From Fomitopsis serialis (lineage: Eukaryota; Basidiomycota; Agaricomycetes; Polyporales; Fomitopsidaceae): a stretch of 64,000 bases of DNA. Shown here piece after piece: positions 13,577 through 24,611 of the stretch. How positions within the stretch are numbered: position 1 is the first letter of the stretch; every line of letters begins with the position of its first letter. The DNA is taken from positions 372,001 to 436,000 of the forward strand of contig NW_025954961.1 in NCBI RefSeq assembly GCF_022376445.1. The letters are read 5' to 3'. The notes below the pieces were generated by a model. That model did not search any database, was not told where the DNA came from, and saw only the letters and a list, made by a program, of their open reading frames with translations. The translations under genes were made by a program, and so were the position numbers.

Positions 13577-14260
13577 TTAATTGCCCTGGATAGTTGACTG
13601 GCGTATGTGGAGGTGTTCAGGCTGGACCAATGGAGACGCGTTGAGGGCGCGCATCGGGCAGCGTGATGAAAAAGGAGATGATCGCGTGCACCGGGTTGTA
13701 CTACTACAAATTCGTACTCGTACAGGGTCCTCTCTTCTATATGCCTCCCAGCAGCGCACATCCGTGTCAGGGAGCGTACACCCGCCCCCGCGGTAGGTTT
13801 TCCCATTGTCGTCCAGCAGACCCTTCAGCCTCGCCGCAACTCCGCGCACGCTCTCCCGCCCCGCGTCCATCTCCCGCCACGACCCCGCCACGGTCCAGCA
13901 CTCTGAGCACGCCTTGCTCGCGGCGTTCACGGTCTCGAGCTCGAGCTCGCCTCTGTTGTGCAGCGCGACGAGCACGTCGATGAGGTGTTGGAAGCCGGTG
14001 TGCCAGCTGCTGAGCCCGTGCTCGGGGTTCATGGTCGTGTCAGTGATGAGATGCGAGGACGCGAGGCCGAGGCACTTGCGCAGCACGCGCTGGTCAATCG
14101 GGCCTGACGCGGACGTGCGGCCATGGTGGGCGACCATGGCCAGCACGAAGGCACCATAGTCGGTCGAGGGAGAGGGAGACGGTGTGCGTCTGCGGGTGGG
14201 CTGCCGCTGGACGATCAGAAGACAGGTCAGGCTGGACACATGTAGGGCAGGCAATGCCAA
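13577..14260 (-). CDS. Unknown small alpha-helical protein
   Basis: I do not recognise this protein. The convincing part is about residues 30-155: TDYGAFVLAMVAHHGR, VLRKCLGLASSHLITD, HGLSSWHTGFQHLIDVLVAL and GVAARLKGLLDDNGKTY. It has a regular helical pattern and many His and Trp residues. The residues after GKTYRG turn Arg/Cys/Thr-rich and look non-coding. A donor-like GTGTACG near 13783 suggests the true protein ends through an intron there. The first 30 residues (MALPALH...) may also belong to an intron or leader. It is divergent from CCDC47. Confidence 0.45.
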   Translation of the reverse strand: MALPALHVSSLTCLLIVQRQPTRRRTPSPSPSTDYGAFVLAMVAHHGRTSASGPIDQRVLRKCLGLASSHLITDTTMNPEHGLSSWHTGFQHLIDVLVALHNRGELELETVNAASKACSECWTVAGSWREMDAGRESVRGVAARLKGLLDDNGKTYRGGGCTLPDTDVRCWEAYRREDPVRVRICSSTTRCTRSSPFSSRCPMRALNASPLVQPEHLHIRQSTIQGN

Positions 14261-14696
14261 TCGAGGTGCATCTGGGAACCCACATCGGACTCGGCCATGG
14301 GAGGCCTCGCGTACTGTCCTATACGGGAGCGCGGAGCCCTGTATGCGTCGAGCACGAGAAAGTTGACATGAATACGCATGCTGGCGGAGAGAGGAACAGA
14401 CGGCTCACAACGAGAGCTGGCATGCAGCGGTCGTCCTGCCAGCAGACTCGGACGCAGCGGAGGCGCGGTGATGCACCGGTCAGTGGGCGTCCATCCCCAC
14501 TTCAATGTCTTCTTACCGAGCAGCGGCGGGCCACTTGCCATATCCGGCTTCCCCGCCGTCACGGCATTCGCCCTGATCAGGGCGCCTGTTCCCCCCTGAG
14601 CACAGGCGCCCATACTGCTCGCCAGCGAGTCGTCGGCGCTTACGGGCTGCACCAGCCTCCAGGTCTCCTCGGTCAAATTGGAACGACACAGGCAAG
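14261..14696. other. Divergent promoter region upstream of CCDC47
   Basis: This 436-bp interval lies between an unknown gene (-) and CCDC47 (+). Open frames on the plus strand here have no family features and are taken as chance. Confidence 0.4.
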
Positions 14697-16015
14697 ATGG
14701 CCTCCGTCCTCCTAAAGTACCTCACCCCGCCCCCGGTCAACCTCTCTCCCGACTATGAGGGTACCGAGTTCCGGTGGAAGTTCCTCACCATCCGACCAGC
14801 ATGTAGGTGTCATCCCTGAGTGCTGCTCGCCCTGACTTATGCGGGGCGATGTAGTCTTTCAGAATGAGCCGTACTTCATTGCAGCCATTCTTCTCTTCGC
14901 CGTGCTCTACTTCTGGGGAAAGCGGGCGAACGAAAGCAGGGTCAACAAGTGGTGCGTAGAGTCTCTAAACACCGAGCAGTCGGAAGCAACTCATGCTGAG
15001 TCGCATTGTCAGGTTCGATGCACACTCGTCATTACTCGAAGCTCAGTTCTCTAGTCCTGTAGCACAAAAAGGCCTTGTCCGCGGTACGTCAAGCATCCAT
15101 CTGTTCGCGCACCCTGTTCCACGGACTGAGCACGCCCCTCACAGACGGCAACTCCGACTGGTTCAACTTCTCCACCGGCCGTCGCGCGGTCAAGTCCCTG
15201 CACACGACCTTCACCCTCCGCCCGCGCCACGACCTCCTCCAGCTCGCCTACCAATTCGGGCGCGGGCTCATGGAGCTCGACTACAAAGCCGCCGACGCCG
15301 TCGAGCTCGACTTCGCCTTCAGCGCGCCCGCCTCCGCGAGCGCCGTCCCGACTGCGTCTTCGCCGTCGTCGCGAAGGACGAGCTGAAGGGCATCCGCGCG
15401 CGCCGCTGGGACCTCTCCTTCACCAAGACGACCGACCAGCCGTCCCTCCCGCCCTCGCTCACCGCCATGTCCGAGTTCGCGGACGTCACCACGAACCTCC
15501 TCAGGCCCCTCGGCGCGCTCGACCTCCCCGCGGTGCTCTCGAGCCCGTCTACCCTGAAGTACTTCCGCTCGCTGTCCATCACGGACCAGCCCCGCGCCCG
15601 GCCCAGCGCGCCCCTCCCCCAGAGCCAGCGCGGCAAGCATCTCATCCTCGAGCTCACTCTTCCCCCATCGTCCGACGCGGCTGCCACGCTGCCGTTGATC
15701 CAAGCCGCCTTCCAACTCGTCGACGCCATCGCGGGCGAGGGCAAGGCAACAGGGATGCGCGGAGGCCTCAGCGCGCAGCTCAGACCCGAGACGAAGAACA
15801 AGCTGAAGAAAGTGCGCGAGGACATCGAGAAGCAGATCAGGGAGGAGGCGAAGCGCGAGCAGAAGGAGGAGGAAGAGGAGAAGCGCGCCGCGGCGAAGCG
15901 GAAGGCGGAGGAGGATCGTCTGAGCAGGTTAAGCGCGGCGGACCAGAAGAAAGAGTTGGACCGCGAGAAAAAGCGCGCGATGCGCAAGACGCAGACCAGG
16001 ATGAAGGCGCGGTAG
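14697..16015 (+). CDS. CCDC47-like ER membrane protein (PAT complex subunit)
   Basis: CCDC47 (DUF1682) works at the ER translocon as part of the PAT/multipass machinery that helps insert membrane proteins. Exons are 14697-14802, 14855-14951, 15013-15083 and 15145-16015. The N-terminal exon ends in GTEFRWKFLTIRPA. Exon 2 carries the single transmembrane helix (YFIAAILLFAVLYFWGKRA). The lumen/cytosol domain keeps WFNFSTGRRAVKSLHTTF, LKYFRSLSITDQP and HLILELTLPP. The C-terminus is a long Lys/Glu/Arg helix (EEEEEKRAAAKRKAEEDR) ending TQTRMKAR, as in family members. One base is missing in the CCC run near 15348, where the frame moves from SASAVP to DCVFAVVAKDELKG. Its last 180 nt overlap an antisense frame of the next gene. 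Confidence 0.9.
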
Positions 16016-19000
16016 CCGCGCGTGAGCATACCTGTCGGGAGGCAGTATCTATTGCCCGCTGTACTTCGAATTGTTCTTGGGTATTAATACAATCTAGTGG
16101 TATTGTTATTGCTACATGATGTTCCAAGTGATCCACAAGTCCAAGAGTGACAAGAATGCAACGATGAAGCAAGATGAGATCATGCAGCTGTTGTCTTGGT
16201 TGTCTTGCCGCAGGACGCATCCGAGGCTGAGTAGGCGAGGCAGGCAGAGACACGCAACTCGTCTGCAATTCCTCCGACGCGTCCTCCCTGTCCGACTGAA
16301 CCTCGTCCTCCTTCGGAGGTGTCGATTCCTTCTTCTGGCCCGCAGCGCCCCACTTGCTGCCCCAGTAGTTGAAGAAGTTGAGCAACCACGTCGGGCGCAA
16401 GCTCTGGTGCTGCACCGCGTCCACCTCATCTTCGCTCTCCTCCATGTCGATCGCGTCCGCCCCAGGCAGGCCCTCCTCCTCCTCCGCCTCACTCTCCGTC
16501 CTCCCGAGCGCGTCCACGAGCCGCTCGCGCCCGTCCAGCGTCCACTGCACACGGTTGAACCGCCCATGCGCCCCGCGCACGCCCTGCGGGTGCTTCCGCC
16601 CCGTCCCGAACGTCTTCTCGCGGAGCGCAAACACCCGCCGGCGGGGCTGCACCGCCATATGCCACAGGTCCTCGACGAGGTACTGCGCGCTCTCGTACGC
16701 GAGCGCCTGCGTCTCCTGCGTCAGCACGTCCGCGCGCGCGCGCGCCGCCTCGACCTGGTGCAGCAGCCCCGCGCGCTCGCGCAGCTCCGCGAGGCCGGGG
16801 CGCGCCCGCTCGTGGTCCGTCCGCAGGTGCGTGTTCGTCCGCGAGAGCCGTTCCGTGAGCGCGGCGAGGCACGCGGCGATGTTCACGAGGTGCTGCTCGC
16901 GCCGGTACATCACCAGCAGCTGCCCGCAGAGCTCGACGTCGACCCGCATGCGCTCGAGCGGGAGCACGCGCGTGTCGGCCATGTCCGCGGCGGCGTCGAA
17001 GGAGCGGCACCGGCGCGGACCGAAGGTGAGCGTGCGCCTGCGCCGCGCGGTGTCCATCTCGGTGTCGCTGGCAGTCACTTCCGTCTCGTCATCCTCGATC
17101 GAGTCCGTCCGCCGAAGAGTTGACAGATGCGGCTCCCTCTCGTCGGACGAGATGGAGTCGACGAGTTCCTTCGCGCTCAGCGGGTCTGACCAGCTGATGA
17201 TGCGCGACTGATAGTGCGGCCTGGTCGAGGGCCGCTTCCTGTTGAACTCGGTGACGCGCCTGTCATACTCGGAGAGTTGGCTTGCAGAGCGTTGCGCAGG
17301 GGTGTATGACCCGATCCCAAGCATGGTGGGTACGGCATTCTCGACTAGCGATACACCACGGCTTAATGCGCGTGCTCGGAGAACGTGAAAGAGTACACGT
17401 ACAGATGGGGACGCCTGGCCGCTGCTCAGTGGTTCTTCATCGTCCGGGTCCCTGGAATGGCCTTGTCATCACATGCGTGCGGTTGATATGATGTGTCACT
17501 TACCCTGTGATCCTCACCGAGGGTACTGTTGACGAGGGACCAGACTGTTCAGACTGTCCACCGCGATTCTTCCCTAGGTTGCCAAAATCAACACTGAGCT
17601 TCTTGGCCCGTCCAAGGCTGCACAATAAACGGATCGTAAGAGAGTGCTTCACGAAGAGTCAATACACTTACGCTGCCCAGCTTTCGATCTTGCGCTGCAC
17701 CCTCCGCACGGGCTTGTACGACTCGCTCTCGTCGCCCGATGATCTCACGTCTCGCTCCCTCTCCTCCCTCTCCTTCTCTCGATCCTTATCCTCGCGACTT
17801 GTCTCGATCTCTGTCCCGTCCTTCTCTCGTTCTCTGTTCTCCTTAGTGTCCTTCTCCACCTCCTTCTCCTCCCGCTCCCGTTCCCCATCACTCCACACCG
17901 CCTCCTTCTCCCTCCTCTTCTTCCCGACATCATCCGGCCTCCCCGTCCACAGATACCTCAAGCTGCTCGGCGCGTCCTTCGCCGAGCTCGCCACCACGAG
18001 CCGCACGAGCGCGCCGAGGTCCGCCGTCGGGTTCACGCCGCTCGCGCCCTGGCCCGGCGGCGCGCCCTCGCCGTCCGCCGCGGAGCGCAGGTCGTCCACG
18101 AGGTCGTCGAGCTTGCTGATCAGCACGCGGTGCACCTTGTACGACTCCGTCGGGCGCATCTTCTTGTCGTACGCGGCCTGGACCGCCTCGACGAGCGCCT
18201 GCGAGAGGTACGCGACCGGCGGCGTCGGCGAGGGGACGGTCGACGGCGCGATCGAGCCGTGGTGCGCCTTGTGCGGGCTCGTGGCTCGGGGAGGGGAGGA
18301 GGTGCGCGGGGAGGAGATGGAGTGACTGTAGCCGTGTCCATGTCGTTGAGGAGACTGGAAGGCGGTGAGGGCGCGGGTGAAGTTGCCGGGGTCCAGGAAG
18401 GGGTCCTTGGGGACGTAGTAGCCGAGGGCGTGCAGCTTGTTCCTGGTGGTGAGAATGAGACTGAAGAGGGCGGATAGTACTGTCGGGTCTGCGACCCGCT
18501 CTGTGGGCTGCGAGAGAAGACTCGGTGAGTCGACGCGTGGACACTTTGAGATAGCACGTACTTCAATCTTCATGCATGGCTCCCCGACCTCGGCTGCCCA
18601 GCGCCGGATGCCATCGCATGTTACATCACACAGCAGGCCGTTCCTCTCCTCCGGAGACGTGTCGAATAGCTCGAACATCGCCAGCCCGGCCTGGGTGAGC
18701 TTGACGAGTTCGAGTACAGTGGCATTGAAGCATGCAGCAGAGCGCGCGTTCCCTTTGTCGGGGATATGGTACATCAGGATGAAGCGGTCCTTCGTGGTAT
18801 CACTACGTGAGTCGTCTCAGCGCTCTACCCATGTACGAGGCATTGAACAGCCGTCCGCCTACCTTGGCTCCTCGAGAGTGAGCGCACTGCGCCCGCTGCA
18901 GCCCATGCGCAAGAGATTGATGTTAGTATACAGCTGTTCACGGACTTCGAGGAAGTTGCCCCGGGGTATATGTACAATGGTATAGTCTGAGCGGAAGTTT

Positions 19001-20260
19001 GCGAGGGAAGTGACCATGAGGGTACCGAGACCTATCTGATGTGACGTCAACCGCTCTGAACGCGTGAGTTGACTCGTATGCCACTCACATCCTTGGGTCG
19101 TGCTCCTTCACTGCGAAGGTGTCGGAGCGCTTGGTCCCATTCTGTCTGAGCTTCCGAGGGACTTAGTGATGAAGACGGTGAGAGGGCGGTGACCAGTATC
19201 TAAAACAAACTCAGCCAACAAGGAGGCCGCGCGAGTGACAGCCAGTAGCATACCTTGTGTTGCGGATCTCCGGTGAACACTGTCAAGACGATTACCGGTC
19301 GTCGGCGCTCGACCACCCTGACAAGTCCGAGTGAGTCGGAGGAGGTCAAAGTCGCGACGACGCCAGACAAAGGCGAACGCAACTCACCACTTCTCCACCG
19401 CGTAGATCTGGTACCCCGCCAGCTCAATCTGCTCCTCCACAATCTCGAACCTCCGCCCGCCCCCGATCCAGTCGGGCATGGCTGCGGTCGCCGACTTGTC
19501 GCTCTGGTCCGAGAGGAAGGACGGGTTGGAGACGGAGCCTGCGCGCGACCTCGACATCTTGGACGGCGACGCCTTGTACGGCGGTATCTTCGGTGAGCCC
19601 ATGGTCGGCTTCGCGGAGCGCACGGTCGGCATCAGCAGCCTGCGTGCGGCGCCGCGCCCGATTGCTGGGTACTGGCATAGGTGGGCGACGTGGCGGGTGT
19701 ATCGACAGGCGTGGTTGGGGAGATGCGTGCGGCGCCTGTGACGAGATGGGAGTGGGAGCGCGAGACGAGCGGGGAGAGGGTCGGGGTGGGCGGGGACGCG
19801 AGGGACTTGGAGGGGCCAACAGCGGCGAGGGACGGGCGGCGAGAGTGGGTGCGCGAGCTGGCGGAGGACGGCCCGGACGCGAAGGACGCAGGCATGGAGA
19901 GGCGGGAGACGGCCTTGTCCGTCATGCCTGCCCCCGTCGGCGTGGTGGTCGTGCGTGGACGCGCGTGGCGGGACTCGTCCTCGGTGTGGCTCGGTGTGGC
20001 GGTGGCGGCGCCGGCGCGGTGACAACTGCAGGCGCCCGATCTGGCTCTCCCCCGCCCGCCTGATCCGGAGCGCCGTGCTCGATCGGCGGCCGCGCCCTGA
20101 TGCCACTGCCGCATAATTGCCTTTTGTGGAAGCCGTCCAAATGCGTCCGCCGGCCGTGGCCTCCTCCCTCAGTATTACGTCCTCGCCCACGCGCAAGGCT
20201 ATGTTCGAGCCGGGCCGACGGAGCTTTTTCTCGCCGCCAGGGTCTCGGCCAGCACCCCAT
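15837..20260 (-). CDS. Stb6-like (SIN3-binding type) fungal protein
   Basis: A long multi-exon gene. After a disordered Ser/Thr/Pro N-terminus comes a conserved domain: DWIGGGRRFEIVEEQIELAG, YAVEKWVVERRRPVIVLTV, LGTLMVTSLANFRSDYTIVHI, REQLYTNINLLRMGCSGRS and TTKDRFILMYHIPDKG. I recall this as the N-terminal domain of fungal Stb2/Stb6 proteins. Introns keep phase between these blocks (about 19386-19323, 19256-19202, 19085-19040). A charged Arg/Glu/Lys tract near 17900-17700 follows. After introns near 17672-17623 and 17508-17466 the gene appears to continue into the block that starts MLGIGSYTPAQ at 17324, which ends with GVRGAHGRFNRVQWTLDGRE and GRTESEAEEEEG. Frame breaks lie near 19648 and 17335. 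The 5' end is uncertain. The open frame runs antisense into CCDC47 to 15837; the true stop is more likely at 16112-16180. The SIN3 link is inference. Confidence 0.6.
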
Positions 20261-20591
20261 TTCCCTGGCCCAGTCACGAGATAGCGGCGACCTTGTATTG
20301 TCCAGGCGTCTGAATGAAATCGGGGGGACGTAGGGAGGACGGTAGGGAGGGAGTACCTTCTTCCACGCCCGGCGAGCGGGCTCCTATGTTTCAGTCAGCA
20401 CGCCGCTTTGCTTCGATGGCTTATCTCTCTGATGGCACGTCCAAATGAGGCCACCAATAGCCCCCCGGGTCCACGATCACGTTCCTCCCCCGAATTCGTC
20501 GGTGGGTTCAAGAGGAGGGCGGCGCGACGCGCTCCTTCTCTCAACCCCTCCAGCCCCCAGTTATTTCCCTGAGCGTAGTTCCATAGTATTC
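20261..20591. other. Divergent promoter region
   Basis: About 330 bp separate the Stb6-like gene (-) from a disordered unknown (+). It is rich in short G or C runs. No clear core promoter element was identified. Confidence 0.4.
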
Positions 20592-21650
20592 ATGTCCTTT
20601 CACCCGTCTCACGACTGGGGCAGTCCGCCCCAGTGGTCTTCATCCCAGGCCTCGCCATGGGCCACATACCCCGTCCCGTCAGACGGAGGTGTTGGGTCTC
20701 AGATGTACGGCCAGGGCGGCCACACCCCTCAGGCCTGGGCTTCTTACCAGCCAATGCCTACTGACGGTCCTCAGGTGCGATTTGACGCGTCTTACCATTT
20801 TCTAGCGCGAGTTTGACGCGTCGTGGCCGTTGCCTATTTAGTTCTATTCCGCAGGACCTGAGGCTCAAATCAACGACCCTTCCAGCTATGAGATTGGAAT
20901 GGATGTTGACTATCCGTCCCCTCCCGGCGAGCCCGCGGACGTAGAGATGGCCAGTGAGACTCCTCCGCCCCTTATTACTTGGAGGAGCCCAGAACGCCAC
21001 CGCGTCGCCCCCTTTCGCGCGTCGCGACCGTCACCTCTAAGATTACGCATATCTCAGCCCATCGAAGTCCTCCCGCTCTCAATCCCCCTCAAGGCCGTGA
21101 CCAACACCACTCGTCGGAACCCCCTCACCCCTATACGACGCAGCGCACTCAGCGAAAGCCGATCCTCTCGCACGCCAACCTCGTCCCGCGGCTGTCGACG
21201 GCTCGGTCTACTACCCACCCATCACCCCCGCCGCTGAAGAACCGGCGATACGCACGCTTTCTCGCACGCGAGGTCAACGAACTCACCGACCGCCTGTGCG
21301 ATCTGACGATTGCTTCCGCCGACGCCGACGCCGGCGTCGCGAAGCACGAGGGCACTGTCTCTGACAGTGCCAGCATGCTGAGCGACGCTGGCTCAGATGC
21401 GACGCTGGCCCCCAGCGAGATGGACCTAGACACGAAGTCGGAGCTGGAGTTTGGACGGGGCATGCGCGGCGGAGACTTCAAGGAGATGCTCCTAAACCTC
21501 CTGGACAAGGTCCCACCTAGGCGAGCGCGACAATCGACAGGGGAAGAGCTCGCCGACGACGGAACATCAACTCCTCCTGTCCCCCGTGCGTGCCGTGGGT
21601 GTGCCACTCGCGGTCGCATAGTGAAACCAGTAAACATCGTCTGCCGCTTC
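20592..21650 (+). CDS. Unknown disordered Ser/Pro-rich protein
   Basis: I do not recognise this protein. It starts MSFHPSHDWGSPPQWSSSQ and has a first exon rich in Ser, Gln, Trp and Pro. An intron (about 20775-20854, ending CCGCAG) leads to EAQINDPSSYEIGMDVDYP. The frame then changes near 20980 by one missing base to RTPPRRPLSRVATVTSK. Further on lie LKNRRYARFLAREVNELTDRL, the best candidate for an ordered helix, and GGDFKEMLLNLLDKVPP. The 3' end is not clear: a donor-like GTGCGTGCC near 21588 may begin an intron, and no convincing next exon was found before 22497. It could be a transcriptional or cell-cycle regulator, but nothing shows this. Confidence 0.45.
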
Positions 21651-22496
21651 GTGCGGCTGGCGTGCGTTTTTATCCTCGTTGCCCTCCTTTGTCCGGGAGG
21701 GAATACGGGGCGTAGTGCGCTGTGTACCGCCCGCAGGACATGCGGTGCGGCGACACTGAGCACAATCGACGGGCTCGGAGGCGCTTCGAATGGAGTGCCG
21801 CCGACCCATACCATGCCCATGGACACCCGCGCCACTCAACCACGACCACTTCATGCTCTCCAGCCCGACTCCTAAGGCTGTTTCCTTCGTCGACCTTCCA
21901 CCTCGCTGCTCAAGATGCGATGGTGTCCGGTCTGCTGGGAATTGCCTTTGCCTTGGCAGGGCCACACTTCGCGCGCAATCCATTATGGTGTGCCACTCGC
22001 CACAATGGTTGGGATTCGGCTCACACCGTCTGCTGATGGCAGCGCCGAGGTCACACGCGCCAGCTTCGAAGTGCTTTCTAGACAAAGGTCGGGGTCGTCG
22101 TGTTCTGCGGAGGTGCATTGGGCCACTGGGTGTTGCGGACAAAGGACAAGGACATGTTTGGCTGGATCATCGCTCAGGCACTGTTATTATGTGTATATAT
22201 CCTGTGTACGTATGTTGTTCTGTTTACCGCCGTGTATGTCGCTCGCTCTCGAATGCAAATCCCGTTATGTTACGGAATGGGGCAGACGAAGCTGAAGTTC
22301 CTATTTAGGGTTAGGACCGGTAGGGTTTCCCTCGGAGCGTGCCGAGTGGCGTGCCGGACGGGGCCGACAGCGGGCGTCTGGCCACAGTTGACTCTCGTCC
22401 AGACTCCACGCTCCAAGGGCGTGTCGCAGGCGCCTGCAATCCATTCCGCCCTCTCACTGCGTGCACTTGCTCCGACCAGATTCGACTTGAGGATCA
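21651..22496. other. About 850 bp with no gene that I can support
   Basis: Several open frames overlap on both strands here, but none has family features or coherent codon use. Part may be 3' exon or untranslated sequence of the preceding gene, and the last part the promoter of the first PUB gene. Confidence 0.4.
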
Positions 22497-23615
22497 ATGC
22501 AGGACCAGGCAGCCCCGCCCACCCCAAGCGAAATCGCCGCCGCCATCGAGCGCCGCGTCCAGGCCGAACGCGAGGCCGCGCAGGCGAACGCGGCCCTCCG
22601 AGCACAGCGCGAGTTTGAGGAGACCCGCGACACACGGCAGGAGTTCAGACGGCTCATCGACCCTGGCATCCTTCGTCCAAACGCGCGCGAGCTCGCGCTC
22701 GAGTCTCTGATAGTTGCGTCTCCCCCTGTTGTGCGGTGAGGCGTCGGGCTGACTTGCTCGCCGTTGGGGCTGCAGACGCTCAAGACGTTGGCGGAGAACA
22801 TTGTGGCGCATCCGGGCGAGGACAAGTACAAGAAGTTCAAGCCGACGAACTCGAAGATCAAGCGAGTGCTCGTCGACCCGAAAGGGACGTTGGAGTACGC
22901 TGTAGCGGTCAGTCAGCCCTGTAACTCTCCGCCGGCTCACCCTAACACAGAGTTGATGGTAGATGGGCTTCAGACCAGAGGTGCTCGCTATACCGCATAC
23001 TGATTGAGGCCCCACTCAACCTCACGCCGCTTTACCTAGGTCGTAGACTTCCAGCCATACTACATCTGGGACGACCGTCACAAGCTCGACCTCGAGATCG
23101 GGCTCGCCATCATCCATGAGACCCTCGAGCGCGAGCTCGTCAAGCAAGAACGAGAAGACCGCACAAAGCGAGAAGCGAAAGAGGCGGAGGCAGCCGCGAA
23201 AGAGAAAGTCAGTCGTCCGTCCTCCACTTCACTACCCTCCACCGCGTCTTCGCCCCTGACCCACCACTCATCCACACAGCTCAAGCGCCAGTTCATCGAC
23301 GACCGCAAGTCCACCGCCCTACGTGGAGAGCGCGAGCGAGAGGTGCGCGAGGCGCGCGCAGCAGCAGCAGCACGGCGCGCCGCCTCGCAGTCATCCGATG
23401 CACCCTCGCAGCCAAGCAGCCCCGCGCCCCAGTCCCCTCCTTCCCGGAGGACTCGCATGTCAGCGACACGGATACGCCCAATGTCGGGGACGGGCAGGAC
23501 ACTTGACGGACGGGTCGTCACGGAGGCAGATGAGGCGGAGGGGGCGGTACCTCCGCCGTACCATCCGCAAGGGGATCTCATAGAACTTGATGAGGACAGT
23601 GAGGGAGAGGACTGA
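22497..23615 (+). CDS. PUB-domain protein, copy 1
   Basis: PUB domains bind the C-terminus of Cdc48/p97. Five exons keep phase: 22497-22712, 22776-22907, 22963-22980, 23040-23207 and 23280-23615. The start has a helical charged segment (IERRVQAEREAAQANAALR). The PUB domain is TLKTLAENIVAHPGEDKYKKF, TNSKIKRVLVDPKGTLEYAVA, MGFRPEVVDFQPYY. Its third exon is only 18 nt and encodes MGFRPE. A long Glu/Arg/Lys helix follows (QEREDRTKREAKEAEAAAKEK), then Ser/Pro-rich sequence and an acidic end (DLIELDEDSEGED). No protease, UBX or transglutaminase domain is present, so this is a stand-alone PUB protein, unlike UBXN6 or PNGase. A second, shorter copy follows 1 kb downstream. Confidence 0.8.
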
Positions 23616-24611
23616 TGTGCGAAGACAGTGAGGTGCGGTGAGGATGTGGACTTGTCGTGTTGGTTGATCAGAATCTGCTCTCTTGTAAAGATTACTGCTA
23701 CTACTACCAGTCATCGTGTAGACTATGCAAGCGTTTCAGCTTTGTGCGTCCCCTGAGACGCAGCCCGGTGCGCCCATACCCAATCATGCAAGCCCGGAGC
23801 TGAGACACATCCGGTGAGTGCTGCATATTGTCCGCCAGTTCTGGACGCGCTGACTCACTTCAGGAAAACTTACCCAAAGCGGCCACTAATTCAAAGCAGG
23901 AGGCTCCGATACCATCTTCGATTACGCAGTCACCGCATGGGCTCTACTGCAACATGCTCCCAGACCTGGAGCCTGCATGCCATCGACTGGTGTCTACGAA
24001 CTTAGTCGATGGTATATGTGCGCACTCTTACGACATAACTCATCCCACCAGAGTCATGGCACGGTCAGATCATTGAATTGATGCGAAGCTGATACGAGGC
24101 TTCCTTGACTTTCCCAGCCCAGGATACAGTAGACGTCAACAATTCCTCGCCTTCGTTGGCACGGTACCTCAGAATTACTAGTACTATTGACCGAGCATCT
24201 CAGCCATCCCAGATGTGACTGCACACAGAGACTGCATCATCTTGTTAACCGGGGAAGCTTTCCATGTGTACTCTCACTGACACTGTACGCTCGAACCGAA
24301 CTATTGTGTAGACTAATGACTGGCCCCTCAGAGCCTGTGCAGACCGCAGTATGGGAATCCCTGTGCCACGCCTCGCGACGCAGGTGCTCTGACGTACATC
24401 CAGCATCTATCTAAGGTTCTCGATCACTATCCTTGCCCACGAAGCTGATGCTTCCGAGGCATGCGGGCCACCATAGATTGGGGATCAGTCCCGTGGACGT
24501 AACTCACTGCCGTCCCAGATATATATTAGGCCCATCCCCAACCTCCCGCCGCGTGCGTCGCCCGTATCGCTACATCATTCGTCACTCTCATCATACATAC
24601 CGTCCCAGATC
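23616..24611. other. About 1 kb between the two PUB genes, no gene seen
   Basis: The interval is AT-richer than the neighbouring exons. I found no remnant of a third PUB copy. A TATA element lies near its end. Confidence 0.45.
24520..24527 (+). promoter_or_regulatory. Candidate TATA box of PUB copy 2
   Basis: TATATATT lies 85-92 bp upstream of the start codon at 24612. The copy-1 gene has no such element at the same distance. Confidence 0.4.

Noticed and set aside
16116..17211. Two long plus-strand open frames (335 and 280 codons)
   Set aside because: Both are antisense to the Stb6-like coding sequence, extremely rich in Arg, Leu and Ser, with no family motif.
17507..18325. 272-codon plus-strand frame rich in Ser
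   Set aside because: It is the mirror of the Arg/Glu/Lys tract in the Stb6-like protein, whose splice pattern and domains support the minus strand.
21567..22142. 191-codon minus-strand frame
   Set aside because: No domain, Arg/Ser/Pro composition, and overlap with other chance frames. No splice-supported gene found.
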